DNA of 64,000 bases, from NCBI RefSeq assembly GCF_001927245.1, contig NZ_MJUX01000001.1, forward strand, positions 1,240,001 to 1,304,000, written 5' to 3'. Below the pieces are notes generated by a model, which saw only the letters and a list, made by a program, of their open reading frames with translations, ran no database searches and was not told where the DNA came from. Within the stretch, counting starts at the first letter, position 1. Each line of letters opens with the position of its first letter. Source of the stretch: Acuticoccus yangtzensis (GTDB lineage Bacteria; Pseudomonadota; Alphaproteobacteria; Rhizobiales; Amorphaceae). The position numbers and the translations under genes are program-made. Of the stretch, positions 55,702 to 64,000 are shown piece by piece.

Positions 55702-55975
55702 CGCCAGCCGGCGGGCGGGCGCGCTGGGCCTCATCGCAGCCGGCCGCCGGCGGACCGCCACATCCGCCCGCTCCGGCCGCGTCACGGTCCCGCCTTGCGG
55801 TGCGCCGCACCAGCGCCATTCCGATCAGCGCCCGGCGCGGTCGATGCCGCAGGGCGCCTTCTCCAGCACCCGGCGCCGGTTGGCGATACCGGCCGCGGCG
55901 AAAATGCTCTAGAAGGCCAGGAGAGGGCGGCCCGTCGCCCCGACCGCCGCCGCAACGAGGAGCCGCCAGAGCCCG

Positions 55976-57259
55976 ATGGACGCCGCACCCGACATCCTCT
56001 CGAAGATCGAAGCCTATAAGCGCGAGGAGATCGCCGCAGCGCGCCTCGTGGAGGATGGCGCCTCGTGGCGGTCCCGTGCCGAGGCCGCGCCGCCGCCGCG
56101 CGATTTCACCGGCGCGCTGAGGGCCGCCGCCGCCGAGGGCCGCCCCGGCCTCATCGCCGAAATCAAGAAGGCGAGCCCGTCCAAGGGCCTCATCCGCGCC
56201 GATTTCGACCCGCCCGCCCTTGCCCGCGCCTATGCCGACGGCGGCGCCGCCTGCCTCTCGGTGCTGACGGACAAGCCCTCCTTCCAAGGCGCGCCGGACT
56301 TCCTCGGCGCCGCCCGCGCGGCCGTCACCCTGCCGGTGCTGCGCAAGGACTTCATGTATGTGCCCGAACAGGTGTTCGAGGCACGGGTGTGGGGCGCCGA
56401 CGCGATCCTCGTCATCCTCACCGCGGTCGACGATGAAGTGGCGCGCGACCTCGTCGACACCGCCCACGCGCTGGGCATGGCGGCGCTGCTGGAGGTCCAC
56501 GACGAGAGGGACATGGAGCGCGCGCTCGCCCTCCCGTCCGCCCTCGTCGGCGTCAACAACCGCGACCTCAGGACCTTCGTCACCGATCTTGGCGTGACCG
56601 AACGGCTTTCCGCGATGGTGCCGGCGGACCGCATCCTGATCGCCGAATCCGGCATCTCCACCAACGCCGACGTGGTGCGCCTCACGGCCGCTGGGGCCTC
56701 CGCCTTCCTCGTCGGCGAAAGCCTGATGCGCCACGACGACGTCACCCGCGCCACCCGCGCCCTCCTCGGCAACCCGCTGACCCACATCGACGCTGCCGGC
56801 GCCGCGCGGATGGTGGACGTGTCCGCCAAGGAAGAGACGAGCCGCGTTGCCGTCGCCGAAGGCACGGTGCGTATGGCGGCCGAGACGCTGGCGGCGATCG
56901 AAGCCGGCAACATGAAGAAGGGCGACGTGGTGGGCGTCGCGCGGATCGCCGGCATCATGGCCGCCAAGCGCACGTCCGAGCTGATCCCGCTGTGCCACCC
57001 GCTGCCTTTGTCGTCGGTGGCGGTGGACCTGACGCCGGACCCGTCGCTGCCCGGGTTCCACATCACCGCCCGCGCCACCACCCACGGCAAGACCGGGGTG
57101 GAGATGGAGGCGCTCACCGCCGTCTCCACCGCCTGCCTGACGCTCTACGACATGGCCAAGGCAATGGATCGCGGCATGGAGATCGGCGGCATCCGCCTGC
57201 TGGAGAAGTCCGGCGGCCGCTCGGGCCTGTGGCGCGCCGACGCGGACACCCCGGCGTGA
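55976..57259 (+). CDS. trpC-moaC: TrpC-MoaC fusion: indole-3-glycerol-phosphate synthase plus cyclic pyranopterin monophosphate synthase
   Basis: 427 residues in one frame. Residues 1 to about 265 are IGPS ([13 protein letters not shown] with catalytic Glu/Lys, [29 protein letters not shown]). About 267-427 are Moa[40 protein letters not shown], and [13 protein letters not shown] with the catalytic Asp392 and Lys395. The usual TrpC stop and MoaC start are replaced by GNP at the junction. In related bacteria these are adjacent separate genes. Both halves keep their active-site residues, so a bifunctional enzyme is expected. GAGGAG lies upstream; the stop overlaps the moeA GTG. Confidence 0.93.
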   Translation: MDAAPDILSKIEAYKREEIAAARLVEDGASWRSRAEAAPPPRDFTGALRAAAAEGRPGLIAEIKKASPSKGLIRADFDPPALARAYADGGAACLSVLTDKPSFQGAPDFLGAARAAVTLPVLRKDFMYVPEQVFEARVWGADAILVILTAVDDEVARDLVDTAHALGMAALLEVHDERDMERALALPSALVGVNNRDLRTFVTDLGVTERLSAMVPADRILIAESGISTNADVVRLTAAGASAFLVGESLMRHDDVTRATRALLGNPLTHIDAAGAARMVDVSAKEETSRVAVAEGTVRMAAETLAAIEAGNMKKGDVVGVARIAGIMAAKRTSELIPLCHPLPLSSVAVDLTPDPSLPGFHITARATTHGKTGVEMEALTAVSTACLTLYDMAKAMDRGMEIGGIRLLEKSGGRSGLWRADADTPA

Positions 57260-58422
57260 TCAGCGTCGACGAGGCGCAGGCCCTCCTCCTCGCCGCGGCG
57301 CCCCGCCTCGGCGCGCAGGACGTGCCGCTGGCCGATGCGGCGGGCCGTGTCGCCGCGGCCGACATCGTCGCCTTGCGCACCCAGCCGCCCTTCGCCTCCT
57401 CGGCGATGGACGGATACGCCGTGCGCGCGACCGACATGCCGGGACCAGTGCGTGTCGTCGGCGAATCCGCGGCGGGGCGCAGCTTCGGCGCGCCGATCGC
57501 GCCGGGCGAGGCGGTGCGCATCTTCACCGGCGCCCCGGTGCCGGAGGGGGCCGACGCGGTGCTCATCCAAGAGGACGCCGCCCGCGACGGCGACCGCCTC
57601 ACCGCCACCGACACCGTGCGCTCCGGCGACAACATCCGCCCTCTCGGCCTCGACTTCTCCGCTGGCGACACGCTGATGACGGCGGGCACCATCCTCGCCC
57701 CTCGCCACATCGCGCTGGCCGGTGCGGGCGGGCATCCGGCGCTCAGCGTCGCCCGCCGCCCGCGCGTCGCCTTCCTCGCCACCGGCGACGAGTTGGTCCC
57801 CCCCGGCACCCCGGCGGGGCCGGATCAGATCGTCGCCTCCATCACCCCCGCGCTGGCCGCCACCGTGCGCGCGGCAGGGGCAGAGACGATCGACCTCGGC
57901 ATCGCGCCCGACGACCGGGCCGAGATCGCACGCCGCTGCGCCGCGGGGATCGCCGAGGCGGACATTCTCGTCACCCTCGGCGGCGCGTCGGTGGGAGACC
58001 ACGACCTCGTCAAGCCGGCTCTGTCGGACATCGGTGTCGAGCCCGACTTCTGGAAGGTGGCGGTCCGCCCCGGCAAGCCGCTGATGTTCGCTTCGCGCCC
58101 GCTGGTGCTGGGGTTGCCCGGCAACCCGGTGTCCGGCGCGGTCTGTGCGGTGCTCTTCCTCGTGCCGCTGGTCAAGGCGATGCAGGGTGTCCCCTCGCCG
58201 CTTCCGGAGGTGTTCGAGGGCGTCCTGGGCCGTGACATCGCGGCAAATGGTGTCCGCCGCGACCACATGCGCGCGGTCCGTGACGGCCGCACGATCACCC
58301 CCGCCAGCCGCCAGGATTCCTCGATGCTGGCGACGCTTGCGTCATCTGAAGTTCTTTTGGTGCGTCAGCCGCACGAACCGGCCGCGAAGGCGGGTGATCC
58401 TTGCGTCTATATCGCGTTGTGA
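57256..58422 (+). CDS. moeA: Molybdopterin molybdenumtransferase
   Basis: 388 residues with [51 protein letters not shown] and [12 protein letters not shown], all MoeA hallmarks. It inserts molybdate into adenylylated molybdopterin. The GTG start overlaps the preceding stop. Together with moaC and moaA in this window it supplies cofactor for molybdenum hydroxylases such as the one at 36974. Confidence 0.95.
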   Translation: MISVDEAQALLLAAAPRLGAQDVPLADAAGRVAAADIVALRTQPPFASSAMDGYAVRATDMPGPVRVVGESAAGRSFGAPIAPGEAVRIFTGAPVPEGADAVLIQEDAARDGDRLTATDTVRSGDNIRPLGLDFSAGDTLMTAGTILAPRHIALAGAGGHPALSVARRPRVAFLATGDELVPPGTPAGPDQIVASITPALAATVRAAGAETIDLGIAPDDRAEIARRCAAGIAEADILVTLGGASVGDHDLVKPALSDIGVEPDFWKVAVRPGKPLMFASRPLVLGLPGNPVSGAVCAVLFLVPLVKAMQGVPSPLPEVFEGVLGRDIAANGVRRDHMRAVRDGRTITPASRQDSSMLATLASSEVLLVRQPHEPAAKAGDPCVYIAL

Positions 58423-58460
58423 TTGCTTGACAGGCCGCGTTCTGGGCTCCCGTCCTTGCG

Positions 58461-58475
58461 GAACACACGACGAAC
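58461..58475 (+). promoter_or_regulatory. LexA operator (alphaproteobacterial SOS box)
   Basis: GAAC-ACACGAC-GAAC, an exact GAAC-N7-GAAC direct repeat, lies 70 bases upstream of the lexA start and just before a -10-like TATAGAT. This is the LexA-binding form used in alphaproteobacteria and predicts lexA autoregulation. Confidence 0.9.
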
Positions 58476-58544
58476 GTGTATAGATGAAATCGGAATGATT
58501 CGGGTACTAATGCTGGTCAGAGAGCAGATAGGCGACATCGGACG

Positions 58545-59270
58545 ATGCTGACAAAAAAGCAATACGATCTTCTCATGTTCATTCATGAGCGGATGAGCTC
58601 GACCGGCGTCCCCCCGTCTTTCGAGGAGATGAAGGACGCGCTCGACCTCAAATCCAAGTCCGGTATCCACCGGCTGATCACGGCGCTGGAGGAGCGGGGC
58701 TTCATCCGCCGCCTCCCCAACCGCGCCCGTGCGCTTGAAGTTCTTCGCCTGCCGGATGTCGCTCTCGCCAAGACCCCGCCGCCGCACCGCCCGCGCGGCT
58801 TCTCCCCCTCGGTGATCGAGGGGAACGCCCAGCGTGACCCCGTCGCGCCGCGCCGCACATCGCTGCGCCCGGTCACCACCGCCTATGACATCGTCGACAT
58901 CCCGATGATGGGTCGTATCGCCGCCGGTGTGCCGATCGAGGCGATCCAGCAGCAGAGCGCCGCCGTCCATCTCCCGTCCGACATGATCGGCCCCGGAGAA
59001 CACTTCGCGCTGGAGATCAACGGCGACTCGATGATCGACGCCGGCATCCACGACGGTGACACCGTCGTCGTCCGCCGCACCGACCATGCCGACAATGGCG
59101 ACATCGTCGTGGCGCTGATCGACGGTGAGGAAGCCACGCTCAAGCGCCTGCGCAAGCGCGGCAACACGATCGCGCTCGAGGCCGCCAACCCGGCCTACGA
59201 AACCCGCATCTTCGGCGCCGACCGCGTGCAGATCCAGGGCAAGCTCGCCGCCCTCCTGCGCCACTACTGA
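58545..59270 (+). CDS. lexA: SOS regulator LexA
   Basis: 241 residues. The winged helix-turn-helix ([33 protein letters not shown]) is followed by the autocleavage site Ala127-Gly128 (RIAAGV) and the Ser162 (GDSMID) and Lys200 (ATLKRL) catalytic pair. It represses DNA-repair genes until RecA filaments stimulate its self-cleavage. The operator just upstream shows autoregulation. Confidence 0.97.
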   Translation: MLTKKQYDLLMFIHERMSSTGVPPSFEEMKDALDLKSKSGIHRLITALEERGFIRRLPNRARALEVLRLPDVALAKTPPPHRPRGFSPSVIEGNAQRDPVAPRRTSLRPVTTAYDIVDIPMMGRIAAGVPIEAIQQQSAAVHLPSDMIGPGEHFALEINGDSMIDAGIHDGDTVVVRRTDHADNGDIVVALIDGEEATLKRLRKRGNTIALEAANPAYETRIFGADRVQIQGKLAALLRHY

Positions 59271-59302
59271 GGCGCAGCCGAGGTCACCCTCGGCTCTGCG
59301 CC
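59271..59302. terminator. Terminator hairpin after lexA
   Basis: Directly after the lexA stop, GGCGCAGCCGAGG pairs with CCTCGGCTCTGCGCC around TCAC with a two-base bulge, a 13-bp stem. A short pyrimidine-rich tract follows. The gene on the other strand ends at 59317, so it may serve both directions. Confidence 0.6.
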
Positions 59303-59316
59303 GTCTCTTCCGGGCC

Positions 59317-60078
59317 TCAGAGCGAGGCGCAGACGTGGCCGCCGTCCACGGTGATCACGCTGCCCGTCATGAACGACGAGGCATCGCTCGCCAGAAGGCA
59401 CAGCGGCGCCGACAGGTCATCCATCTGCCCGAGGCGGCGCTGCGGAACACGCTTGATCAGCGCCTTACCGGCCTCCGTCTCGAAGAAGTCGCGGTTGATG
59501 TCCGTCTCGAAATAACCCGGTGCGATCGCGTTCACGCGGATGCCGTAGCGCGCCCACTCCAGCGCCAGAACCTTCGTGAGCTGGATCAGCCCCGCCTTCG
59601 CCGCCGCATAATGGGCGAGCGCCCCCGCCGGACGGATCCCGGTGATCGACGCGATGTTGACGATCGACCCGCCGCTGCCGGCCGCCTTCAACCGCCGTGC
59701 CGTCTCGCGCGCCACGGTGAAGCAGCCGGTGAGGTTGGTGTCGACGACGAACTTCCAATCTTCGTCGCTGGTCTCCATCGCCGGGGCCGCCGCCGACACG
59801 CCGGCATTGTTCACCGCCACGGTGATGGTGCCGAGCGCGGCCGCTGCAGCGTCCAGCCCCGCGGCGATCGAGGCGGGGTCCGTCACGTCCATCGGCACCG
59901 CGGTCACCTTGGCGCCGGACGCCGCAAGCTCGTCCCGCAGCGCCTCGAGCCGGTCGATCCGCCGCGCCGCCAGCGCCACCGATGCGCCCGACCCCGCCAG
60001 CACCTTGGCGAAATGCGCGCCCAAGCCGCTCGACGCGCCTGTGACCAGCGCGACCTTTCCCTCCAGCGAAAGCTCCAT
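59317..60078 (-). CDS. SDR-family oxidoreductase
   Basis: 253 residues with TGASSGLG, VNNAGVSA, Ser in NIASITG, YAAAK and the C-terminal MTGSVITVDGGH. The Arg-rich ARRIDRLE after strand two suggests NADP preference. It overlaps no neighbour; a PaaI-type thioesterase gene lies upstream on the same strand. A 3-oxoacyl-reductase-like role is possible. Confidence 0.9.
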   Translation of the reverse strand: MELSLEGKVALVTGASSGLGAHFAKVLAGSGASVALAARRIDRLEALRDELAASGAKVTAVPMDVTDPASIAAGLDAAAAALGTITVAVNNAGVSAAAPAMETSDEDWKFVVDTNLTGCFTVARETARRLKAAGSGGSIVNIASITGIRPAGALAHYAAAKAGLIQLTKVLALEWARYGIRVNAIAPGYFETDINRDFFETEAGKALIKRVPQRRLGQMDDLSAPLCLLASDASSFMTGSVITVDGGHVCASL

Positions 60079-60211
60079 TGCGATCCTCCTCGTCCGTGTT
60101 GTGAAGTGGGTCCCGGCCGCCGCGCCCGGCGCCGTACCATCGTTGCTCCAGCGGTAGTGCCGACCGGAAGGCGCCGCCCGTGAACCGCCGCGAGCCGCCG
60201 ACGGCGCGGCC

Positions 60212-60646
60212 TCAAGAGCGGGGCCTGCGCAGCTTCCACACGCCATCTGCGGTCGCGACGATCCGCCCGTCCACCCGCGCAGAGCCGCGCAGGAAGAGAA
60301 CGGAGCGGGCGGCACGCACCACCTCGACGTCCGCCTCCAGCAGCGCCGGTGCCACGACGCCTTCGACGAAGGACACGGTCAGGCTCATCGTCGCCTGCCC
60401 GGGCGCGTCGTGCGCCCGCGCCCCGTGCGTGCCGAGCGCATGATCGAGGAAGGTCATGATCGCGCCGCCATGAACGATCCCGGCCGCGTTCAGGTGCCGC
60501 TCCTCCACGCGCATCGCGTAGCGCACCTCGCCACCGGGCAGGGTGCGGGTGAGGAAGGGGCCGACATCGCCCATGAAACCGCGCGATGCGACGGGCGTCC
60601 ATCCGTCGTCCGCAAGATCACTGTCATCCACAAGCCGCCCTCCCAT
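60212..60646 (-). CDS. PaaI-family hot-dog thioesterase
   Basis: 144 residues. The catalytic segment NAAGIVHGGAIMTFLDHALG is the PaaI/HGG motif with conserved Asn and Asp/Glu-equivalent. It probably hydrolyses an acyl-CoA. The gene is 133 bases upstream of the SDR on the same strand. Confidence 0.9.
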   Translation of the reverse strand: MGGRLVDDSDLADDGWTPVASRGFMGDVGPFLTRTLPGGEVRYAMRVEERHLNAAGIVHGGAIMTFLDHALGTHGARAHDAPGQATMSLTVSFVEGVVAPALLEADVEVVRAARSVLFLRGSARVDGRIVATADGVWKLRRPRS

Positions 60647-60768
60647 CGCCAGCGTGGCTTATCACGAGCGGCCGGGCGGCTACCAGAGGAGCGGGCGAAA
60701 TCGTCCGCCCTTTTCGTCAGACGCTTGTCTCAAGCGGTGCGTCCCCGGCGGCACGTACCCCCACCCGT

Positions 60769-61692
60769 TCAGGCGACCCCCTCCGGCTCGCCGACTCGCC
60801 CAGGCACCGCCAGCCCCGTCAGCATCAGACGCGAAACGTCGTCGGCCGCCTCGTACTGCGTCCAGTGGCCGATCCCGGGGAGAACGTGTTGCCGGGCCCC
60901 GGCAGCATGTCGCGAGAGGACCTGCCACCGCTCGTCATGCTGGAAGGCCACCACGTCGTGCTCGCCGTAGATCGCGGTCACCGGAGCGTCCACCCGCGGC
61001 AGCGCTTCGACCAGGGCCGTCGACCGCGACACAAGACGGCTCGGCGTGCGCGCCCGCGGTACGTTCAGCGCCTGGATGTGCACCGCCAGAGGGTCGATCT
61101 TCGCCGGGTCGGCGAACATCATCGCCGCGAGGTTCGCCCGGTGCACCTGCGCCAGCTCGTCCGGCTCCACGTTGCGCACCTTGCGCAGCGGGGGCGGCGG
61201 GCCGAGGCGGAAGCCGAACCCCATCGCGCCGATGATGACGAGATGATCCAACCGCCCCGGCAGCATGGCCGCCGCCCGCGCCGCGACCACGCCGCCGAAC
61301 GAGAAGCCGGCGATCGAGACGTGTTCGCGGCCCAGAAGCGTCGTCAGCCCCTCCACCACGGGGGCGGCGATGACGTCGGACAGCGCCACACCCTCGTCCG
61401 GAAAAGGGCCGGGATCGGCCGAATCGCCGAAGCCCGGCATGTCGGGGACGAGCACCCGGTAGCGCGTGGCGAGCGGAGCGATGACCTTCAGCCAGTGCAG
61501 CCACGTGCCGTGTCCCCCGTGCAGAAGCACGAAGGCCGGACCGTTGCCGAAGACGTGCCACACCATCCGCCCCTCGCCGCAGCGGGTCTTCACCCGCCGG
61601 GCCGCTCGCTCGAATGCGGCGACCACCGCAGCAGGGTCCGCCGCAGGGTCGGCCAGGAGCTCTGCGGCCGCGGCCAGTTCGTCGTCTCTCAT
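60769..61692 (-). CDS. Alpha/beta hydrolase
   Basis: 307 residues. The oxyanion motif LLHGGHGTW, nucleophile elbow GFSFGG, an Asp after TAIYGEHD, and His in GIGHWTQYE complete the triad. The ATG at 61692 begins MRDDELAAAAELL; an upstream start would add 12 residues. Substrate unknown. Confidence 0.9.
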   Translation of the reverse strand: MRDDELAAAAELLADPAADPAAVVAAFERAARRVKTRCGEGRMVWHVFGNGPAFVLLHGGHGTWLHWLKVIAPLATRYRVLVPDMPGFGDSADPGPFPDEGVALSDVIAAPVVEGLTTLLGREHVSIAGFSFGGVVAARAAAMLPGRLDHLVIIGAMGFGFRLGPPPPLRKVRNVEPDELAQVHRANLAAMMFADPAKIDPLAVHIQALNVPRARTPSRLVSRSTALVEALPRVDAPVTAIYGEHDVVAFQHDERWQVLSRHAAGARQHVLPGIGHWTQYEAADDVSRLMLTGLAVPGRVGEPEGVA

Positions 61693-61855
61693 CGTCTCTC
61701 CTCGTGGGACGGCGCAGCGGCGCTGCACCGCGGCCTATCATCGCCCGCGCATCCGCCCGCGTGACACCCCGCAAGGCAGCGCCCGCGCCTCTACCCTCTA
61801 TTGGCCGAGCCTATCGCCCGCCGCGCCCGCCAACCCTTTTCGCGTCCGCCAACCC

Positions 61856-62254
61856 CTATCGCGCAGGGCCGGCCGCGCGCGGCGCAGGCGCCATGCCGGG
61901 CCGGTCGCGCGTCAGATCGACCGCGGCGAGCTCGGCCTCGTAGGTGGCGAACAGCGCATCGGCATCGGCCCCCAAAGCGTGAAGCGTGTCGAATGTGTAG
62001 AGGCCCGTGTCGTGCCCGTCGCTGAAGCCGATCCTGACCGCATAACGCCCCACCGGCTCCACCGTGCGGATGGTGACGCCGCGTTTCCCGCCGATCACTT
62101 GCCGGTTGCCGTGGCCGGTGCGCTCCGCCGACGGCGTCAGCACCCGCAAAAGTTCCGACCCGATGGTATGACGCGCCCCGTCTTCATAGTCGATCGTCAG
62201 CAGCGTATGGTCCCGATTGACCGTCAGGCGCACCGGCCATGAAATAGGTTGCAT
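61856..62254 (-). CDS. DUF971-domain protein (gamma-butyrobetaine hydroxylase N-terminal-like)
   Basis: 132 residues with the family pattern: WPVRLTV, DYEDGARHTIGSELLRVLTPSAE, GHGNRQVIGGKRGV, VEPVGRYAVRIGFSDGHDTGLYTFDTL. These small proteins often bind zinc or stand beside Fe-S/molybdenum cofactor genes, and this one is divergent from moaA across an 80-base gap. Exact role unknown. Confidence 0.85.
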   Translation of the reverse strand: MQPISWPVRLTVNRDHTLLTIDYEDGARHTIGSELLRVLTPSAERTGHGNRQVIGGKRGVTIRTVEPVGRYAVRIGFSDGHDTGLYTFDTLHALGADADALFATYEAELAAVDLTRDRPGMAPAPRAAGPAR

Positions 62255-62334
62255 GACACGTGTCCTTTCCAGAGGGGCTTGGATGTGTGGGCCCGGAACC
62301 GATATAGAGCGTTAAGCGACGCAAGAGGAATTGT

Positions 62335-63336
62335 ATGACGGCACAATTGGAGGACACGTTTGGGCGGCGCGTGACCTACCTGCGCATCTCGGTCACGGAC
62401 CGGTGCGATTTCCGGTGCGTCTACTGCATGGCCGAGAATATGCAGTTCCTCCCCAAGCGCGAGCTGTTGACGCTGGAGGAGCTGGACCGCGTGTCCACCG
62501 CCTTCGTACGGCGCGGCGTGCGCAAATTGCGCATCACGGGCGGCGAACCGCTCGTCCGGCGCAACATCATGAGCCTGTTCCGCAACCTGTCGCGTCATCT
62601 CAAGTCTGGCGCGCTGGACGAGTTGACCCTCACCACCAACGGCTCGCAGCTCGCCAAATATGCGACCGAGCTTGCCGACTGCGGGGTGAAGCGCGTCAAC
62701 GTCTCGCTGGATACGCTGGATGCGGACAATTTCCGCACCATCACGCGCTGGGGCCGGCTGGACCAGGTGATGCAGGGGATCGACGCCGCCAAGGCCGCCG
62801 GCCTGAAGGTGAAGATCAACATGGTCGCGCTGAAGGACGCCAACGAGGACGAGATCGTCCCGATGATGCGCTTCTGCCACGAGAACGGTCACGATCTGAC
62901 CCTGATCGAGACGATGCCGCTGGGTGAGATCGAGGCGGACCGGACCGACCAATATCTGCCGCTGTCCGAGGTGCGCCGTCGCCTCGCTGAAGAGTTCACC
63001 CTCACCCCGCTGATGGACCGCACCGGCGGCCCGGCCCGCTACATGCGCGTCGAGGAGACGGGCGGGCGGATCGGCTTCATCACGCCGCTGACGCATAATT
63101 TCTGCGAGAGCTGCAACCGCGTCCGGCTGACCTGCACGGGAACGCTCTTCCTGTGCCTCGGCCAGGATCACGCTGTGGACCTGCGCGAGCCGATGCGCCA
63201 GTCCGAAGGCGACGAGGCGCTGGACCGTGCGATCGACCACGGCATGCTGATCAAGCCGAAGGGCCACGACTTCGTGATCGAGCGGCGCAATGCCCGCCCG
63301 GCCGTCGCGCGCCATATGTCGACCACGGGCGGCTGA
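62335..63336 (+). CDS. moaA: GTP 3',8-cyclase (MoaA)
   Basis: 333 residues. The radical SAM cluster Cys24, Cys28 and Cys31 ([10 protein letters not shown]) and the C-terminal cluster CxxCx13C ([10 protein letters not shown], then LFLCLG) are complete, with the catalytic C-terminal Gly-Gly (STTGG). It starts molybdopterin synthesis by converting GTP. AAGAGGAA precedes the ATG. Its partner MoaC is part of the fusion 5 kb upstream. Confidence 0.97.
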   Translation: MTAQLEDTFGRRVTYLRISVTDRCDFRCVYCMAENMQFLPKRELLTLEELDRVSTAFVRRGVRKLRITGGEPLVRRNIMSLFRNLSRHLKSGALDELTLTTNGSQLAKYATELADCGVKRVNVSLDTLDADNFRTITRWGRLDQVMQGIDAAKAAGLKVKINMVALKDANEDEIVPMMRFCHENGHDLTLIETMPLGEIEADRTDQYLPLSEVRRRLAEEFTLTPLMDRTGGPARYMRVEETGGRIGFITPLTHNFCESCNRVRLTCTGTLFLCLGQDHAVDLREPMRQSEGDEALDRAIDHGMLIKPKGHDFVIERRNARPAVARHMSTTGG

Positions 63337-63487
63337 CCCGCCGCGCGCCGCCCTCGTTCGAGGTCGCCCGGCGCCATTCCTGAAGTCACGGCCGCACGCG
63401 GTGGGAGCGCCCGCCGCTGCGGCCGTCCTGTGTCAACGCTCTGGCGGGCCGCCTGGTGTCACCGCCGCCCGCCTGGAAGGACTCGCC

Positions 63488-64000
63488 GTGCCCGATCATG
63501 ATCGCGCCCCCGCACACCCCGGCGCGGAGGACGACTTTGGCCCGGCGGGCCTTTCCGTAACCTCAGGCGACACGGGCCAGGACGACACGCCGACGCCGAC
63601 CGCGGCACGCAGGGGCACGGCGAAGGTGGCCGCCGGAGAAGCCCCCTGCCCGACCGGCGCGGCCGCCGCCCTGTCCATCGCACCCGCACCCACCTCCGCC
63701 GCACCGGCGCCCACCTCCGCCGCGCTCGCCCGGCTGGCCCGCGCACCGCGCTATTTCTCGGCCGCGATCGCCCGCCATCCGGCGCCGCTCTGGCTCCTCA
63801 TCGCGATGAGCTGCGTGCAGCCGGTCTCGCTCAACATGTACCTGCCGGCGATGGTCGCGATGCAGGTCGACCTCGGCACCACGCAGGCCGCCATCTCGGC
63901 CAGCCTCTCGGCCTATCTCATCGCCACCGCCGTCGCGACGCTCGTCGTCGGCGCCCTGTCCGACATGCTGGGACGCCGTCCCGTGCTCGTCGCCGGACTT
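63488..64000 (+). CDS. MFS transporter of the Bcr/CflA type (3' end cut by window)
   Basis: The frame from the GTG at 63488 stays open to the end of the window. About 97 residues of Pro/Ala/Thr-rich, low-complexity sequence (with APAPTSA repeated) precede the first membrane helix (LWLLIAMSCVQPVSLNMYLPAM). The second helix leads to the motif-A loop ALSDMLGRRPVLVAGL. The start is uncertain: such a long extension is unusual and the real start may lie closer to 63770. An efflux role is typical of this subfamily. Confidence 0.75.
   Translation, partial: MPDHDRAPAHPGAEDDFGPAGLSVTSGDTGQDDTPTPTAARRGTAKVAAGEAPCPTGAAAALSIAPAPTSAAPAPTSAALARLARAPRYFSAAIARHPAPLWLLIAMSCVQPVSLNMYLPAMVAMQVDLGTTQAAISASLSAYLIATAVATLVVGALSDMLGRRPVLVAGL

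Noticed and set aside
55976-57259. A frameshift or truncation at the TrpC-MoaC joint
   Set aside because: The frame is continuous and both halves are full length with active-site residues; a fusion explains it better, though a lost stop from a base error cannot be ruled out.
62255-62334. Molybdenum cofactor riboswitch upstream of moaA
   Set aside because: The gap between the divergent genes is only 80 bases and shows no extended hairpin set.

Overview
The window is GC-rich, densely coded DNA from an alphaproteobacterium, most likely of the Hyphomicrobiales (Rhizobiales). The order trpD - trpC/moaC - moeA - lexA and the lexA SOS box of the alphaproteobacterial type (GAAC-N7-GAAC) support this. 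No tRNA, rRNA, insertion sequence, prophage or CRISPR array was seen. Genus-level placement is not possible from sequence alone.

Region 1 (1-15535) is one long plus-strand catabolic block behind a LysR regulator cut by the window edge. It holds a dihydrodipicolinate-synthase-family lyase/aldolase, a short-chain dehydrogenase that lacks the catalytic Tyr, an amidase and an M81 (MlrC-like) metallohydrolase. A complete Dpp/Opp-type ABC importer follows, then an FGGY sugar kinase and a second ABC importer of the ribose/fructose type. Short gaps and ATGA/GTGA overlaps suggest co-transcription, probably for uptake and breakdown of an amide- or peptide-linked sugar or sugar acid; the substrate is unknown.

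Region 2 (15641-33044) is the accessory part and the most interesting. It starts with a protein joining a cyclic-nucleotide-binding domain, a Crp-type helix-turn-helix, a SLOG-like Rossmannoid domain and what looks like a decayed class III nucleotide cyclase domain. Next come a Slam-like outer-membrane protein (TPR plus beta-barrel) and a FecR-domain protein with a TbpB-like C-terminal domain, a plausible type XI secretion pair. Then come a protein with one TIR and two TIR-like domains, overlapping by four bases with a membrane-anchored nSTAND1 NTPase carrying a helical solenoid. The stretch ends with a serralysin-like RTX metalloprotease, an unrecognised protein and a sulfatase fused to RTX repeats. 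Together these look like an undescribed cell-surface sensing, signalling or conflict locus with exported effectors.

Region 3 (33080-45350) is mostly minus strand. It has an arginase-family ureohydrolase, a CHAD-CYTH protein, a TauE/SafE permease, a small secreted protein, an orphan xanthine-dehydrogenase-family large subunit, an SDR and a GntR regulator. Divergent from gntR are a 3-hydroxyacyl-CoA-dehydrogenase-family enzyme, a BKACE (DUF849) enzyme and an RraA-like protein, a set that resembles carnitine or beta-keto acid catabolism. A catalase gene with a 12-bp inverted repeat upstream closes the region.

Region 4 (45510-64000) is largely core: PEP carboxylase, a MaoC-like hydratase, GST, GNAT, a ceramidase-like membrane protein preceded by a perfect CAGACGG tandem repeat, tpiA, a PpiD-like chaperone, trpD, a trpC-moaC fusion, moeA and lexA. 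After these come an SDR, a PaaI-type thioesterase, an alpha/beta hydrolase, a DUF971 protein, moaA, and an MFS transporter cut by the window end.
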